Positions 18,535 through 26,563 of a stretch of DNA of 64,000 nt are shown piece after piece. The notes beneath the pieces are model-generated. The model ran no database searches. It saw only the letters and a program-made list of their open reading frames with translations, and was not told where the DNA came from. The translations under genes and the position numbers were made by a program. The stretch is from an uncultured Paracoccaceae bacterium (lineage in GTDB: Bacteria; Pseudomonadota; Alphaproteobacteria; Rhodobacterales; Rhodobacteraceae). The first letter of the stretch is position 1. Each line of letters starts with the position of its first letter. Location of the stretch: NCBI GenBank assembly GCA_947494445.1, contig CANLVD010000006.1, positions 234,046 to 298,045 on the forward strand. The letters run 5' to 3'.

Positions 18535-18566
18535 CCGGCGCCGCAGGTTTTGACTTGCGGCGCCGG
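18535..18566 (+). promoter_or_regulatory. Intergenic GC-rich hairpin between dehydrogenase and cytochrome genes
   Basis: A nearly perfect 13-bp inverted repeat (CCGGCGCCGCAGG ... CTTGCGGCGCCGG, 6-base loop) lies between the dehydrogenase stop (18521) and the cytochrome start (18614). There is no T-run after it, so it looks like an mRNA-stabilising or attenuating stem rather than a full terminator. Confidence 0.6.
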
Positions 18567-18613
18567 TCCGACACAGGCTTTGATTGGCCTGTCTATCAAT
18601 TCAAGGGTCAAAG

Positions 18614-19363
18614 ATGTTCAAGAAACTGCCGTTGCTGAGTGTTCTGGCGATTGCCTTCATGCTGTCATCCCCCGGCCAGTCGCAGGACATTGCGGCAGGT
18701 GAGGCCGTCTTCAAGAAATGCATGGCCTGTCATCGGGTGGGGCCGGATGCCAAGCATCGCTCAGGCCCGATCCTGAACAATGTGGTGGGACGGGCGGCAG
18801 CGTCTGCCGATGGGTACAAGTACAAGAAATCGATCGTGGCCGCACGCGACAAGGGCCTGATCTGGGATGAGGCAAATCTGCAGGCCTATCTGGGCAATCC
18901 GACCGAGTTTCTCAGAGAGTATCTGGACGATCCCAAGGCGCGTTCGGCCATGTCCTTCAAGCTGATCAAGGAACAGGAACAGTCGGATGTGATTGCCTAT
19001 ATCGCATCTGTCGAGACCGAAGCTGCGGCTGCCGATGGTGCGGAAGCCACTGAGCCAACGGAGCCTGTCTTGAGCATCGACGAGATCGTTGCGGCGCAAA
19101 GTTTCACGGATGAATACATCAATGATCCGGTCAACATCAGCGCGGGGAAGGAAATCTGGTTCGCGCAATGCACCCATTGCCATGGTTTCAAGGCATATCC
19201 CGGCAAGGCTCCGAAGCTGAAACCCGCAAAGTACGAGCCGGAGTTCGTCTTCAAGCGTGTTTACAAGGGTTTCAAGAAAATGCCTGCGTGGAACGAGGTC
19301 TACTCGGTCGACGAGGTTCGGCAGGTCGTGGCTTACATCAAAGCGCCCGGGTTTGCTCCTTGA
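18614..19363 (+). CDS. Diheme cytochrome c (c2-like domain plus second c domain)
   Basis: A 249-residue exported protein with a signal peptide and two haem sites: CMACH in a cytochrome c2-like N-terminal domain (with ARSAMSFKL supplying the axial Met) and CTHCH in a shorter C-terminal domain (axial Met likely in FKKMPAW). The linker is Ala/Glu-rich (TEAAAADGAEATEPTEP). Placed 92 bases after the PQQ sugar dehydrogenase, it is the probable electron acceptor of that enzyme (inference). Start ATG at 18614; a longer frame from 18584 is within the intergenic hairpin region. Confidence 0.88.
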   Translation: MFKKLPLLSVLAIAFMLSSPGQSQDIAAGEAVFKKCMACHRVGPDAKHRSGPILNNVVGRAAASADGYKYKKSIVAARDKGLIWDEANLQAYLGNPTEFLREYLDDPKARSAMSFKLIKEQEQSDVIAYIASVETEAAAADGAEATEPTEPVLSIDEIVAAQSFTDEYINDPVNISAGKEIWFAQCTHCHGFKAYPGKAPKLKPAKYEPEFVFKRVYKGFKKMPAWNEVYSVDEVRQVVAYIKAPGFAP

Positions 19364-19364
19364 C

Positions 19365-19994
19365 CTAGCTGCGGGGGAGAAACGGCCGAACTGCAAACCA
19401 CAGCAGTAGCGGTACGATGGCGCAGATCACCATGGTCAGCACTGGATTGCTAGCCCCAAGATGGCCAGCCGTCGCAAAGGCAAATCCAAGGGGAACAGCG
19501 CCGCAGGTCAGGGCAAGAACATAGCGTCTGACCGGCATCGCGGTCAGACCGGCAAGAAAACTGATCGTCTCAGGCAGAACCGGTAACCAGCGGGAGCCTG
19601 CAACGATCCATCCGCCCCAGCGGTCAAACAGAACACGCGCCTGATCGAACCCTTCTGATCCGGCGATCTTTCTGGCGGTCTTGGGTCCGATGAAGCGGCA
19701 AACCGTATAGCCCAGCATTCCGGCAAGGATCGATCCGGAGGCTGATATCACACCCCCCAGTAAAGGTCCGTAAATCACGCCAAGGGCGGCCATCACCGCG
19801 CTGGCCGGTACCGGCAAAGCGATGTCCGAAGCGATCAGGCCGATACCGACGATCCAGGCCCAAGCGCCGAAACTGCGGATCCAACCGGTCGCGCCTTGTT
19901 CTGACAGAGATGCCTCAAGCTCGGCCCCCCAGATCAGAAAGGGCACGACCGTGATGGCCATGACGGCCAAAACCAGCAGGAACAGGCGAAGCAT
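19365..19994 (-). CDS. TVP38/TMEM64-family (DedA-like) membrane protein
   Basis: A 209-residue inner membrane protein with five or six helices. It has the SNARE-associated/VTT domain signatures ALPVPASAVMAALGVIYG and a second loop SRWLPVLPETISFLAGL. It ends head-on against the cytochrome gene with one base between stop codons and lies just downstream of eboB (six bases after its stop), so it may belong to the eboA-eboB transcript and take part in membrane handling of the pathway product (inference). Confidence 0.82.
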   Translation of the reverse strand: MLRLFLLVLAVMAITVVPFLIWGAELEASLSEQGATGWIRSFGAWAWIVGIGLIASDIALPVPASAVMAALGVIYGPLLGGVISASGSILAGMLGYTVCRFIGPKTARKIAGSEGFDQARVLFDRWGGWIVAGSRWLPVLPETISFLAGLTAMPVRRYVLALTCGAVPLGFAFATAGHLGASNPVLTMVICAIVPLLLWFAVRPFLPRS

Positions 19995-20000
19995 CGTGGT

Positions 20001-20924
20001 CTACTCGATCAGCAATTGGCCTGCACGACGCTCACCCGGAGCCTCGATCCGGGGTTCGCGTCCACCGCGCAGGATCGAGTTGCCCTCATAAACCGTGCGC
20101 TGATCAATCGCGGGCGGGTTCAGCCAGTCTTCCTCGTTCATCTGACCGGATTGTCCGTATGCATCAAGCGCGTTTTGATAGCAGACCCGGCGGATGGTTT
20201 CCTGATCAATCCCGCTTTCCAGAGCCAGTTGCGCCGTCTTGGCCACCCCCAGGCAATCGGAAATCCCCCAATCACACGCGCTGTCTACAATGATCCGCTC
20301 CGAGCCATATTGCTTGAGCAACTCGACCATCCGCGCATTGCCCATCTTGGTTGACGGATAGATCGAGAACCCGGCCCAATACCCGCGTTGCAGGGTTTCG
20401 GCCACGGTCTCTTCGTTGTTGTGATCAATGATGACCATTGAGGGATCGACACCCATTTCCTCACACACATCCATGGATCGCGAAGTGCCGCGTTTCTTGT
20501 CGCGATGGGGGGTGTGGACCATGACGGGCAGGTTCAGTTCCTTGGACAGTTCCAGTTGCAGGCGGAAATACTTGTCCTCAAGTGGCGTCTGTTCATCGTA
20601 TCCAATCTCGCCAATGGCCACGACGCCCTCTTTCAGGGCAAAGCGCGGCAGCCATTCCATGACGCCTTCGGCGAGTTCCTCGTTGTTGGCCTCTTTCGAG
20701 TTCAGGCCGACGGTGCAGTAATGCCGGATCCCGAACTGACCTGCCCGAAAGCGTTCCCAACCCACAATGGAAGACAGGTAGTCGACATATGTGCCGACAA
20801 AGGTTCTGGGCTGTCCGATCCAGAACGCCGGTTCGATCAATGCAACCACACCCGCCGCTGCCATGGCCTGATAGTCATCGGTGGTGCGCGAGATCATATG
20901 CGCGTGGGGGTCGATCAACATCAT
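20001..20924 (-). CDS. eboB: EboB, TatD-family metal-dependent hydrolase
   Basis: A 307-residue TIM-barrel hydrolase of the TatD group. Metal ligands are visible in IDPHAHM (two His near the N-terminus), IGEIGYDE (Glu), VMVHTPH (His), VIIDHNNEE (His) and VDSACDWG (Asp). The assignment to EboB rests on context: it is coupled to eboA by an ATGA overlap at 20921-20924, and the other ebo genes lie within 7 kb. In cyanobacteria the ebo cluster is needed to move a scytonemin precursor to the periplasm; the hydrolase's reaction is not established. Confidence 0.88.
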   Translation of the reverse strand: MMLIDPHAHMISRTTDDYQAMAAAGVVALIEPAFWIGQPRTFVGTYVDYLSSIVGWERFRAGQFGIRHYCTVGLNSKEANNEELAEGVMEWLPRFALKEGVVAIGEIGYDEQTPLEDKYFRLQLELSKELNLPVMVHTPHRDKKRGTSRSMDVCEEMGVDPSMVIIDHNNEETVAETLQRGYWAGFSIYPSTKMGNARMVELLKQYGSERIIVDSACDWGISDCLGVAKTAQLALESGIDQETIRRVCYQNALDAYGQSGQMNEEDWLNPPAIDQRTVYEGNSILRGGREPRIEAPGERRAGQLLIE

Positions 20925-21664
20925 AGCAAAACCTCTTCTGTCAGTTTTCCACTGGCAAGTGCCTCATCCAACGCGGTCTTGATGGACGGGTCGTTGCGGA
21001 ACGGTTTGACGGGTATCCACAATTCGTCCGTCACCGGTCGGCCCGCGGCCCAGCGTTCCTGTGCATAATCAACCAGAATGCGGGCAAGCTCGGGATTTGC
21101 CCGTTCACGCAGCCCAAGGATTGGCGTCAGCTGGCTGTCGACGAAGAGCGCTTTGAGGATCATATGGTTCCAGCGATGTTCGTCGAAATGATCGCGCGGG
21201 TAGGGGTTGTTGTGGGCTATTGCTTCGAACACTGCGCGGATGTTCGACCGCAACCCTTCGCCCACTTCAAAATGCAGGGTCTCTGGGTCAGGGTAAAGCG
21301 GCAGGCCGCGATAGAAGGCGATCAGTTCGGCCATATCTGCTGTGCGCCTGAGGTCCTTGAACCGGTCAGAAAACGCGCGGTTTCCCGCACTTTTCAGCAA
21401 AGCAAGAACTCTAGCTGCTCCATCAACGCTCCAACCTTCAGGAGACCAGCCGGAACGAGCTTGATCAGCGGCCTTCAGATCCTCATCCGACAGGTTCAGA
21501 TCGGCCTTGCCCAGCTTGCGTGGGGCCAATCCCAGGAAAATATGCAAATCCCGTTCAGGGCCACCTTTGGCAATGGTTTCAAGGCTTTGTGAAACCCAGT
21601 CGGCATGCTCTCCTGCCTGCGCCATCACCCATTGCCGAAGCAATTCCGCCGCTTGGTCTGACAA
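20921..21664 (-). CDS. eboA: EboA, helical protein of unknown biochemical function
   Basis: A 247-residue, mostly helical soluble protein. The block NPYPRDHFDEHRWNHMILKA in the middle, and VDSQLTPILGL just after it, are features I associate with EboA. No catalytic motif is evident. The start I prefer is TTG at 21664 because GGGGGAGGA lies six bases upstream; a TTG at 21703 would add 13 residues that read through this ribosome binding site. It overlaps eboB by four bases and is divergent from the second PQQ dehydrogenase gene. Confidence 0.82.
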   Translation of the reverse strand: MSDQAAELLRQWVMAQAGEHADWVSQSLETIAKGGPERDLHIFLGLAPRKLGKADLNLSDEDLKAADQARSGWSPEGWSVDGAARVLALLKSAGNRAFSDRFKDLRRTADMAELIAFYRGLPLYPDPETLHFEVGEGLRSNIRAVFEAIAHNNPYPRDHFDEHRWNHMILKALFVDSQLTPILGLRERANPELARILVDYAQERWAAGRPVTDELWIPVKPFRNDPSIKTALDEALASGKLTEEVLL

Positions 21665-21800
21665 GATTCGTCCTCCCCCGATTGTTTTCTTGATCTTACC
21701 CAAATATGGCGCACACTATCCAGTGTGTTGCGCCCAAAGGGACTGGAATGGCTGAGAAAAAGCCATCAGAAGCCCGGCGCGGAAACGGGAGGACGTGGGG

Positions 21801-23117
21801 ATGACTTCACGGCGCTTGCTGGTAACCTGCCTGAGCCTGATTACCATTGGCAATCCGGTCCTGTCGCTCGACCTTGAACTGGTGGCAGACGGTTTGACCT
21901 CCCCGATCGGTCTGGCTGATCCCGGTGACGGATCTGGAGATTTGTATCTGCTTGAACAGCAGGGCGTTGTACAGGTTCTGGGGCCACAGGGATTGCGCGA
22001 CACACCGCTTCTGGATCTGCGCGAACAGCTGGTTGCCCTTGAAGAAGGGTTCGAGGAACGCGGCCTTCTGGGGTTTGCCCTGCATCCGGGATTTGCCAGC
22101 AATGGACGGGTTTATGTCAGTTATTCCGCGCCATTGCGCTCCAGCGCGCCGAAGGGATGGAACCACACCCGGCGCGTGTCTGAAATGACGCTGGCCCCGG
22201 GGGCTGACCGGATTGATCCCGATAGCGAGCGAGTTCTGATCGAGCTTGACTGGCCAAGCCGCAAGCACAATGGCGGTGGTCTGGCTTTCGGGCCGGATGG
22301 CTATCTGCTGATCGGGTTGGGTGACAGCGGTTTTGCGCATGGTGTCGGCCCAAAGGTCATCTGGTCTGCTTTCGATGTTCCGGCAGATCAACTGTATTGG
22401 GACCACATGGCTCAAGATGTGACCTCGCTCTATGGCTCGGTCCTGCGCATCGACGTGAACAGTGGTTTCCCCGGTTATGGCATTCCGCCGAGCAACCCAT
22501 TTGTGGGCAAAGCCGGGTTGGATGAGATCTACGCCTGGGGCTTTCGCAACCCGTATCGGCTTGGCGTGGATCAGACGACAGGCGATATTCTTGTAACGGC
22601 GGTTGCGGAAACCCTGTGGGAGGCGGTTTACCTGATATCGGGTCCGGGCAATTTCGGCTGGCCCATTCGGGAGGGCACCCATTGTGTGGATCGGACCAAG
22701 CCGCGTGATCCGCCGACGGATTGTCCGCGCCACGGACCAAACGGGTATCGCATTCAGGACCCGGTCGTCGAATACCCCAACAAGCAGGTGATGCATCCCG
22801 AAACGGTGATCGAGGCCACAGGTGTCGGTACAGCAGTGGTCGGGGCCCGCATCTATCGCGGCGCGGCCATTCCCGAACTGGAGGGCAAGCTGATCCTTGC
22901 GGATTGGAGCCTTGATTTCCGCAGTCCCTCGGGCCAGCTGTTCGTGGCAACGCCGGCGCAAAGCTGGGGTGAGGTTTGGTCACTGGTTTCATTGAAAACG
23001 CTTGAGACCCGGATTGTCAGTCTCGATACGGATGGCGCGGGTGAAATCTACGTTCTGACCAATGACGAGCTGGGGCCATTCGGGTCGACCGGCAAGGTCT
23101 TCAAACTTGTCCCCTGA
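21801..23117 (+). CDS. Second periplasmic PQQ-dependent sugar dehydrogenase, inside the ebo region
   Basis: A 438-residue paralogue of the enzyme at 17211. It has a signal peptide (RRLLVTCLSLITIGNPVLS), FEERGLLGFALHPGF, KHNGGGLAFGPDGYLLIGL, VLRIDVNSGFPGYGIP, AWGFRNPYRLGVD, GNFGWPIREGTHCVD, RIYRG and LILADWS, the same blade motifs as GSDH-type PQQ enzymes. Start ATG at 21801, seven bases after GGGAGGA; a GTG at 21795 is too close to that site. It lies between divergent eboA and co-directional eboF (21 bases downstream), so its function is probably tied to the ebo product. Confidence 0.86.
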   Translation: MTSRRLLVTCLSLITIGNPVLSLDLELVADGLTSPIGLADPGDGSGDLYLLEQQGVVQVLGPQGLRDTPLLDLREQLVALEEGFEERGLLGFALHPGFASNGRVYVSYSAPLRSSAPKGWNHTRRVSEMTLAPGADRIDPDSERVLIELDWPSRKHNGGGLAFGPDGYLLIGLGDSGFAHGVGPKVIWSAFDVPADQLYWDHMAQDVTSLYGSVLRIDVNSGFPGYGIPPSNPFVGKAGLDEIYAWGFRNPYRLGVDQTTGDILVTAVAETLWEAVYLISGPGNFGWPIREGTHCVDRTKPRDPPTDCPRHGPNGYRIQDPVVEYPNKQVMHPETVIEATGVGTAVVGARIYRGAAIPELEGKLILADWSLDFRSPSGQLFVATPAQSWGEVWSLVSLKTLETRIVSLDTDGAGEIYVLTNDELGPFGSTGKVFKLVP

Positions 23118-23138
23118 CCCGAACCACTAGGAGCCAGC

Positions 23139-24527
23139 ATGCAACGAACTCTTGTGATCCTTGTGGTCGGACTTGCCCCGCATCTGGTGGGAGAGCACAC
23201 GCCGCATCTGACAAAACTTGCCAAGCGTGGCGGATTGCGCCCGTTGAACACGGTCACCCCTGCTGTGACCTGCACGGCACAATCGACCCTTCTGACAGGC
23301 CTGCCACCATCGGGCCATGGCGCTGTTGCCAACGGCTGGTTCTTCCGCGATCTCTCGGAAGTGCTTTTGTGGCGCCAGCCCAACCAACTTGTTGCGGGCG
23401 AGAAGATCTGGGAGGCGGGGCGTGCGCGCAATCCTGAGTTCACCTGCGCCAAGATGTTCTGGTGGTACAACATGTATTCCAGCGCGGACTGGTCGGCGAC
23501 GCCGCGCCCGATGTATCCTGCCGATGGGCGCAAGATACCCGATCACTATGCCCACCCCCATGCACTTCATGACGAACTGGATGCGAAACTGGGGCAGTTC
23601 CCATTGTTCAAGTTCTGGGGGCCGGTGGCGGACATCACCTCATCTGACTGGATCGCGAAATCGACCCTGCATGTGATGGAGACGCGTAATCCGACCCTGA
23701 CGCTCAGCTATCTGCCGCATCTGGATTACAACCTTCAGCGTCTTGGTCCCGATCTGGACCATCCGCGCATTCAGGAAGACCTGCGCGAGATTGACGATCT
23801 GTGTGGCGAGTTGATCGAACACGCTGACAAGTCCGGTCAGCGGGTTGTTGTGGTCTCGGAGTATGGCATCACCAAAGCGACAGACGCTGTTCACATCAAC
23901 CGGGTGTTGCGCAAGGCAGGACTTCTGGCCATTCGCCCCGAGGAATTCGGGCGTGAAGTGCTGGATGCCGGTGCGTCCGAGGCCTTTGCGATGGCGGATC
24001 ACCAGATTGCACATATCTATGTGAAAAACCCAGAGCGGATAGCGGAAGTGTCAGCCTTGATATCCTCTCTCGACGGTGTGGAAAGCGTCTGGGGAGAAGA
24101 GGGCAAGCGGGCCAACGGTCTGGATCATCCACGCTCGGGCGAGTTGGTGGCGGTGAGCGAGGCCGATCGCTGGTTTAGCTATTACTATTGGCTGGATGAC
24201 GACAAGGCCCCGGATTTTGCCCGCACGGTCGATATCCATCGCAAGCCCGGTTATGATCCAGTGGAGCTGTTCGTCGATCCGGAAATCCGCTTCCCGATGC
24301 TGGCAACGGGCCTGAAACTGGCGCGGCGCAAACTGCTCAAGCAGCGTTTGCTGATGGATGTGATTTCATTGAAGGATACCAAGCTTGTGAAGGGTACACA
24401 TGGCCGGATCACGGATGATCCGGATTTTGGTCCGCTTGTCATCTCGTCAGAGGCTGATCTTCTGCCTGAGGGCGCGGTTGAGGCGACGGATTTCAAGGCA
24501 TTGGTGCTGGATCATGTGTTCGGCTGA
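23139..24527 (+). CDS. eboF: EboF-type alkaline phosphatase-superfamily protein (nucleotide pyrophosphatase-like)
   Basis: A 462-residue protein of the type I phosphodiesterase/nucleotide pyrophosphatase fold. The likely nucleophile is Thr in TPAVTCTAQSTLLTG, and later metal ligands are in LPHLDYNLQRLGP, VVSEYGIT and ADHQIAHIYV. The Asp usually found in the first strand (the DG pair of this fold) is not seen; the protein reads LVVGLAPHL there, so the second metal site may differ. No signal peptide. ATG at 23139 with AGGAGC upstream. Recognised as EboF by fold and by its ebo neighbours. Confidence 0.85.
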   Translation: MQRTLVILVVGLAPHLVGEHTPHLTKLAKRGGLRPLNTVTPAVTCTAQSTLLTGLPPSGHGAVANGWFFRDLSEVLLWRQPNQLVAGEKIWEAGRARNPEFTCAKMFWWYNMYSSADWSATPRPMYPADGRKIPDHYAHPHALHDELDAKLGQFPLFKFWGPVADITSSDWIAKSTLHVMETRNPTLTLSYLPHLDYNLQRLGPDLDHPRIQEDLREIDDLCGELIEHADKSGQRVVVVSEYGITKATDAVHINRVLRKAGLLAIRPEEFGREVLDAGASEAFAMADHQIAHIYVKNPERIAEVSALISSLDGVESVWGEEGKRANGLDHPRSGELVAVSEADRWFSYYYWLDDDKAPDFARTVDIHRKPGYDPVELFVDPEIRFPMLATGLKLARRKLLKQRLLMDVISLKDTKLVKGTHGRITDDPDFGPLVISSEADLLPEGAVEATDFKALVLDHVFG

Positions 24528-24540
24528 GGCATTGCCTCAG
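24524..24540. terminator. Small hairpin shared by the convergent eboF and eboC ends
   Basis: CTGAGGC-ATT-GCCTCAG is a perfect 7-bp stem with a 3-base loop, and each arm contains the stop codon of one of the two convergent genes. There is no T-run, so termination by it is uncertain. Confidence 0.4.
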
Positions 24541-25379
24541 GTGCCTGCAACCAGTTTTTGCAGATAAAGTGTCAGACCAAAAGCGGCGACAGCAAGCAGG
24601 GCGAGAATGATCTGCCCCGCACCAGCAATCAGCACCGCATCATAAAGCGACATGCCAGCAATCATCGTGACAACCGCCTTTGGCACATCACCCCGATTGC
24701 GACGGAACAGCAGGCGCAAAGCCATGAGAACCACTGCGACCAGTCCCGCCCAGATCAGGAGCGGCACCAGTTGGGCTGAGGTCTGCGTGAGCGCATAAAT
24801 CAAAGGCAGGGCCAGCACAGCCAGTGGCCAGGCCCTGTCCAATCGGTCGTAGGCTTCCTGCTTTGCGGCATAGGTCAGGCCCGCCGTGTAGGCCAGCAAC
24901 CCCAGCGCGCCAAGCAGAACCGATCCGACAAGCGCCCCGGCGGCGAGTGCAGCCAGAACATAGCACAGGAACCGTGTTGTTCCCATGATGACCGGGCTCA
25001 GCACAGTGCGTTTGTGCAGCCAGTCGTAAAGCACAACCGCAATCGCCAGACAGATCCCGGCAATGCCAACGGCAATCCCCAGCGTGAAGGCCAGAATTAT
25101 GCCGAGCGCGAGCATTGCAAATCCACCCGCAAACACGGTATTGGCGGCAATCTCACCCATCGGGATCGGACGATTGGCCCGCTCGTGCGTGTCGATTTCG
25201 GCATCAAAGGCATCGTTGAGCCACATGCCGCCTACATAGAACAAGGTCAGGGCGATACCCGCGATCAGGATCACGACAAAACCGGGAGAGCCCGCCAGAA
25301 CCGCCCCGGCAATGGCATTTGTCCAGACTGTCGGCAGGTTCGAGACACGACCAAGCTTGAGGAAGGTCTGAAAAGTCAT
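24537..25379 (-). CDS. eboC: EboC, UbiA-family prenyltransferase-like membrane protein
   Basis: A 280-residue membrane protein with about eight helices. The first aspartate-rich motif of UbiA prenyltransferases is present as NDAFDAEID (from Asn55), together with RPIPMGEI and a second polar loop with YAAKQEAYDRLDRAW in place of the classical second Asp motif. UbiA enzymes attach prenyl chains to aromatic or sugar acceptors. It is coupled to eboE by an ATGA overlap at 25376-25379, making eboD-eboE-eboC one transcript. Confidence 0.9.
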   Translation of the reverse strand: MTFQTFLKLGRVSNLPTVWTNAIAGAVLAGSPGFVVILIAGIALTLFYVGGMWLNDAFDAEIDTHERANRPIPMGEIAANTVFAGGFAMLALGIILAFTLGIAVGIAGICLAIAVVLYDWLHKRTVLSPVIMGTTRFLCYVLAALAAGALVGSVLLGALGLLAYTAGLTYAAKQEAYDRLDRAWPLAVLALPLIYALTQTSAQLVPLLIWAGLVAVVLMALRLLFRRNRGDVPKAVVTMIAGMSLYDAVLIAGAGQIILALLAVAAFGLTLYLQKLVAGT

Positions 25380-26563
25380 GACTGCAACTGGTCCATAACC
25401 CAGCGCATTTCCCGCACGATGTCCTGATCCACGGTTTCACCGCGCAGATGATCGGGCAAGACATCCCATGTGTAGGTCTCGATCTCCAGATGAGGCGAGA
25501 TTGGGTCTTGCCTGTGCAGGGCGAGGATCTGTTCCAAAAAATTGCGGGTGGACGAGAAGGCACCGAGGTTGTCGATGAACACGGGCACATGGAAATGCAC
25601 CCGCCATTCCTCACCATCTGTTACATCTCCCAGAGCCAGCGCTTCGGGAAGGTCGGTGGTGCTTTGCAGGCCCTCCGGCGTCTGCCGTAGCACCTGATGC
25701 AGATAGGTGGGCTCATTGAAATTGACCAGCGCATCGCGTTGTTCTGCACCCATCTTGGCCACGCGCAGGGCAGCGCTCAGTTGCAGTTTATGGATCGGGA
25801 TGCCGGCTGCCTTAAGGTCGGCAATACTGCCTGCCGGGTCTTCGTATTCCACGGCAGCATGGCACACGTCATAGCATAGCCCCAGATGACGGGGCAGGGC
25901 GGTTGCAGCATCAGCCATTGTAAGACCAGACAGTTCTGCAAGTCGTGCGGCGGCACTGTCGCTGAACAGGTGCTCGCGGAAATAGGCCACTGTTTCGGCG
26001 ATGGTTTCCAGAAAACATGCAGGCTCCGGCTCGATTGCCAGTCCGATGGTCACGCCGGTGCGGGCATATATGCCGACAAGATGCGCTACTGATCGCAGGT
26101 AGTTTTCCGCCATCAGCGCCTCGGCCCCATAGCTGAGTGGCTTGAAGGTTCCCGGCACGGTGCTGAGGCTGATGAAACTTTCATCAGGTGCAATCTCGGC
26201 CATCAGATCGGCCAGATCGTTGGTGTAGCGCACGCGCTCATCACTGCGCCAGTCGGGCTGATAAACCTCCTCCTTGACGCGTGTTCCGTGAAACCGGCCA
26301 TAGGGAAAACCGTTGACGGTGATGCCTGCGAAACCTTGAGATTGCATCATCGATTTCAGAGCGGTGCGTTTTGCCGGATCGGCCAGTTCGTCCAAAGCCT
26401 CTCCGGAAAAGCGCAAACCGACGGCAAATGGCGCATCTGGAGACACGGCCGCCTTGACAGCCGCAACCGGGCCGGCAAGGGCTGCCTGTACATCTGCGAA
26501 TGTCTGTGTCGGGTGGATATTCAGGCAATAGGTCAGTTGGCCCAGATCACCGGAAAGCTTCAT
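25376..26563 (-). CDS. eboE: EboE, xylose isomerase-like TIM-barrel protein
   Basis: A 395-residue TIM-barrel protein of the sugar-phosphate isomerase/epimerase (AP endonuclease 2) superfamily. It has GLAIEPEPACFLET, HLGLCYDVCHAAVEYE and VHFHVPVF, giving a plausible Glu/His/Asp metal site. EboE is described as a metabolite-traffic protein of the ebo cluster. The ATG at 26563 overlaps the eboD stop by four bases and its own stop overlaps the eboC start by four bases. Confidence 0.88.
   Translation of the reverse strand: MKLSGDLGQLTYCLNIHPTQTFADVQAALAGPVAAVKAAVSPDAPFAVGLRFSGEALDELADPAKRTALKSMMQSQGFAGITVNGFPYGRFHGTRVKEEVYQPDWRSDERVRYTNDLADLMAEIAPDESFISLSTVPGTFKPLSYGAEALMAENYLRSVAHLVGIYARTGVTIGLAIEPEPACFLETIAETVAYFREHLFSDSAAARLAELSGLTMADAATALPRHLGLCYDVCHAAVEYEDPAGSIADLKAAGIPIHKLQLSAALRVAKMGAEQRDALVNFNEPTYLHQVLRQTPEGLQSTTDLPEALALGDVTDGEEWRVHFHVPVFIDNLGAFSSTRNFLEQILALHRQDPISPHLEIETYTWDVLPDHLRGETVDQDIVREMRWVMDQLQS

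Noticed and set aside
21807..22961. A 384-codon open frame antisense to the second PQQ dehydrogenase
   Set aside because: The dehydrogenase has signal peptide, ribosome site and propeller motifs; the antisense product has none of these.
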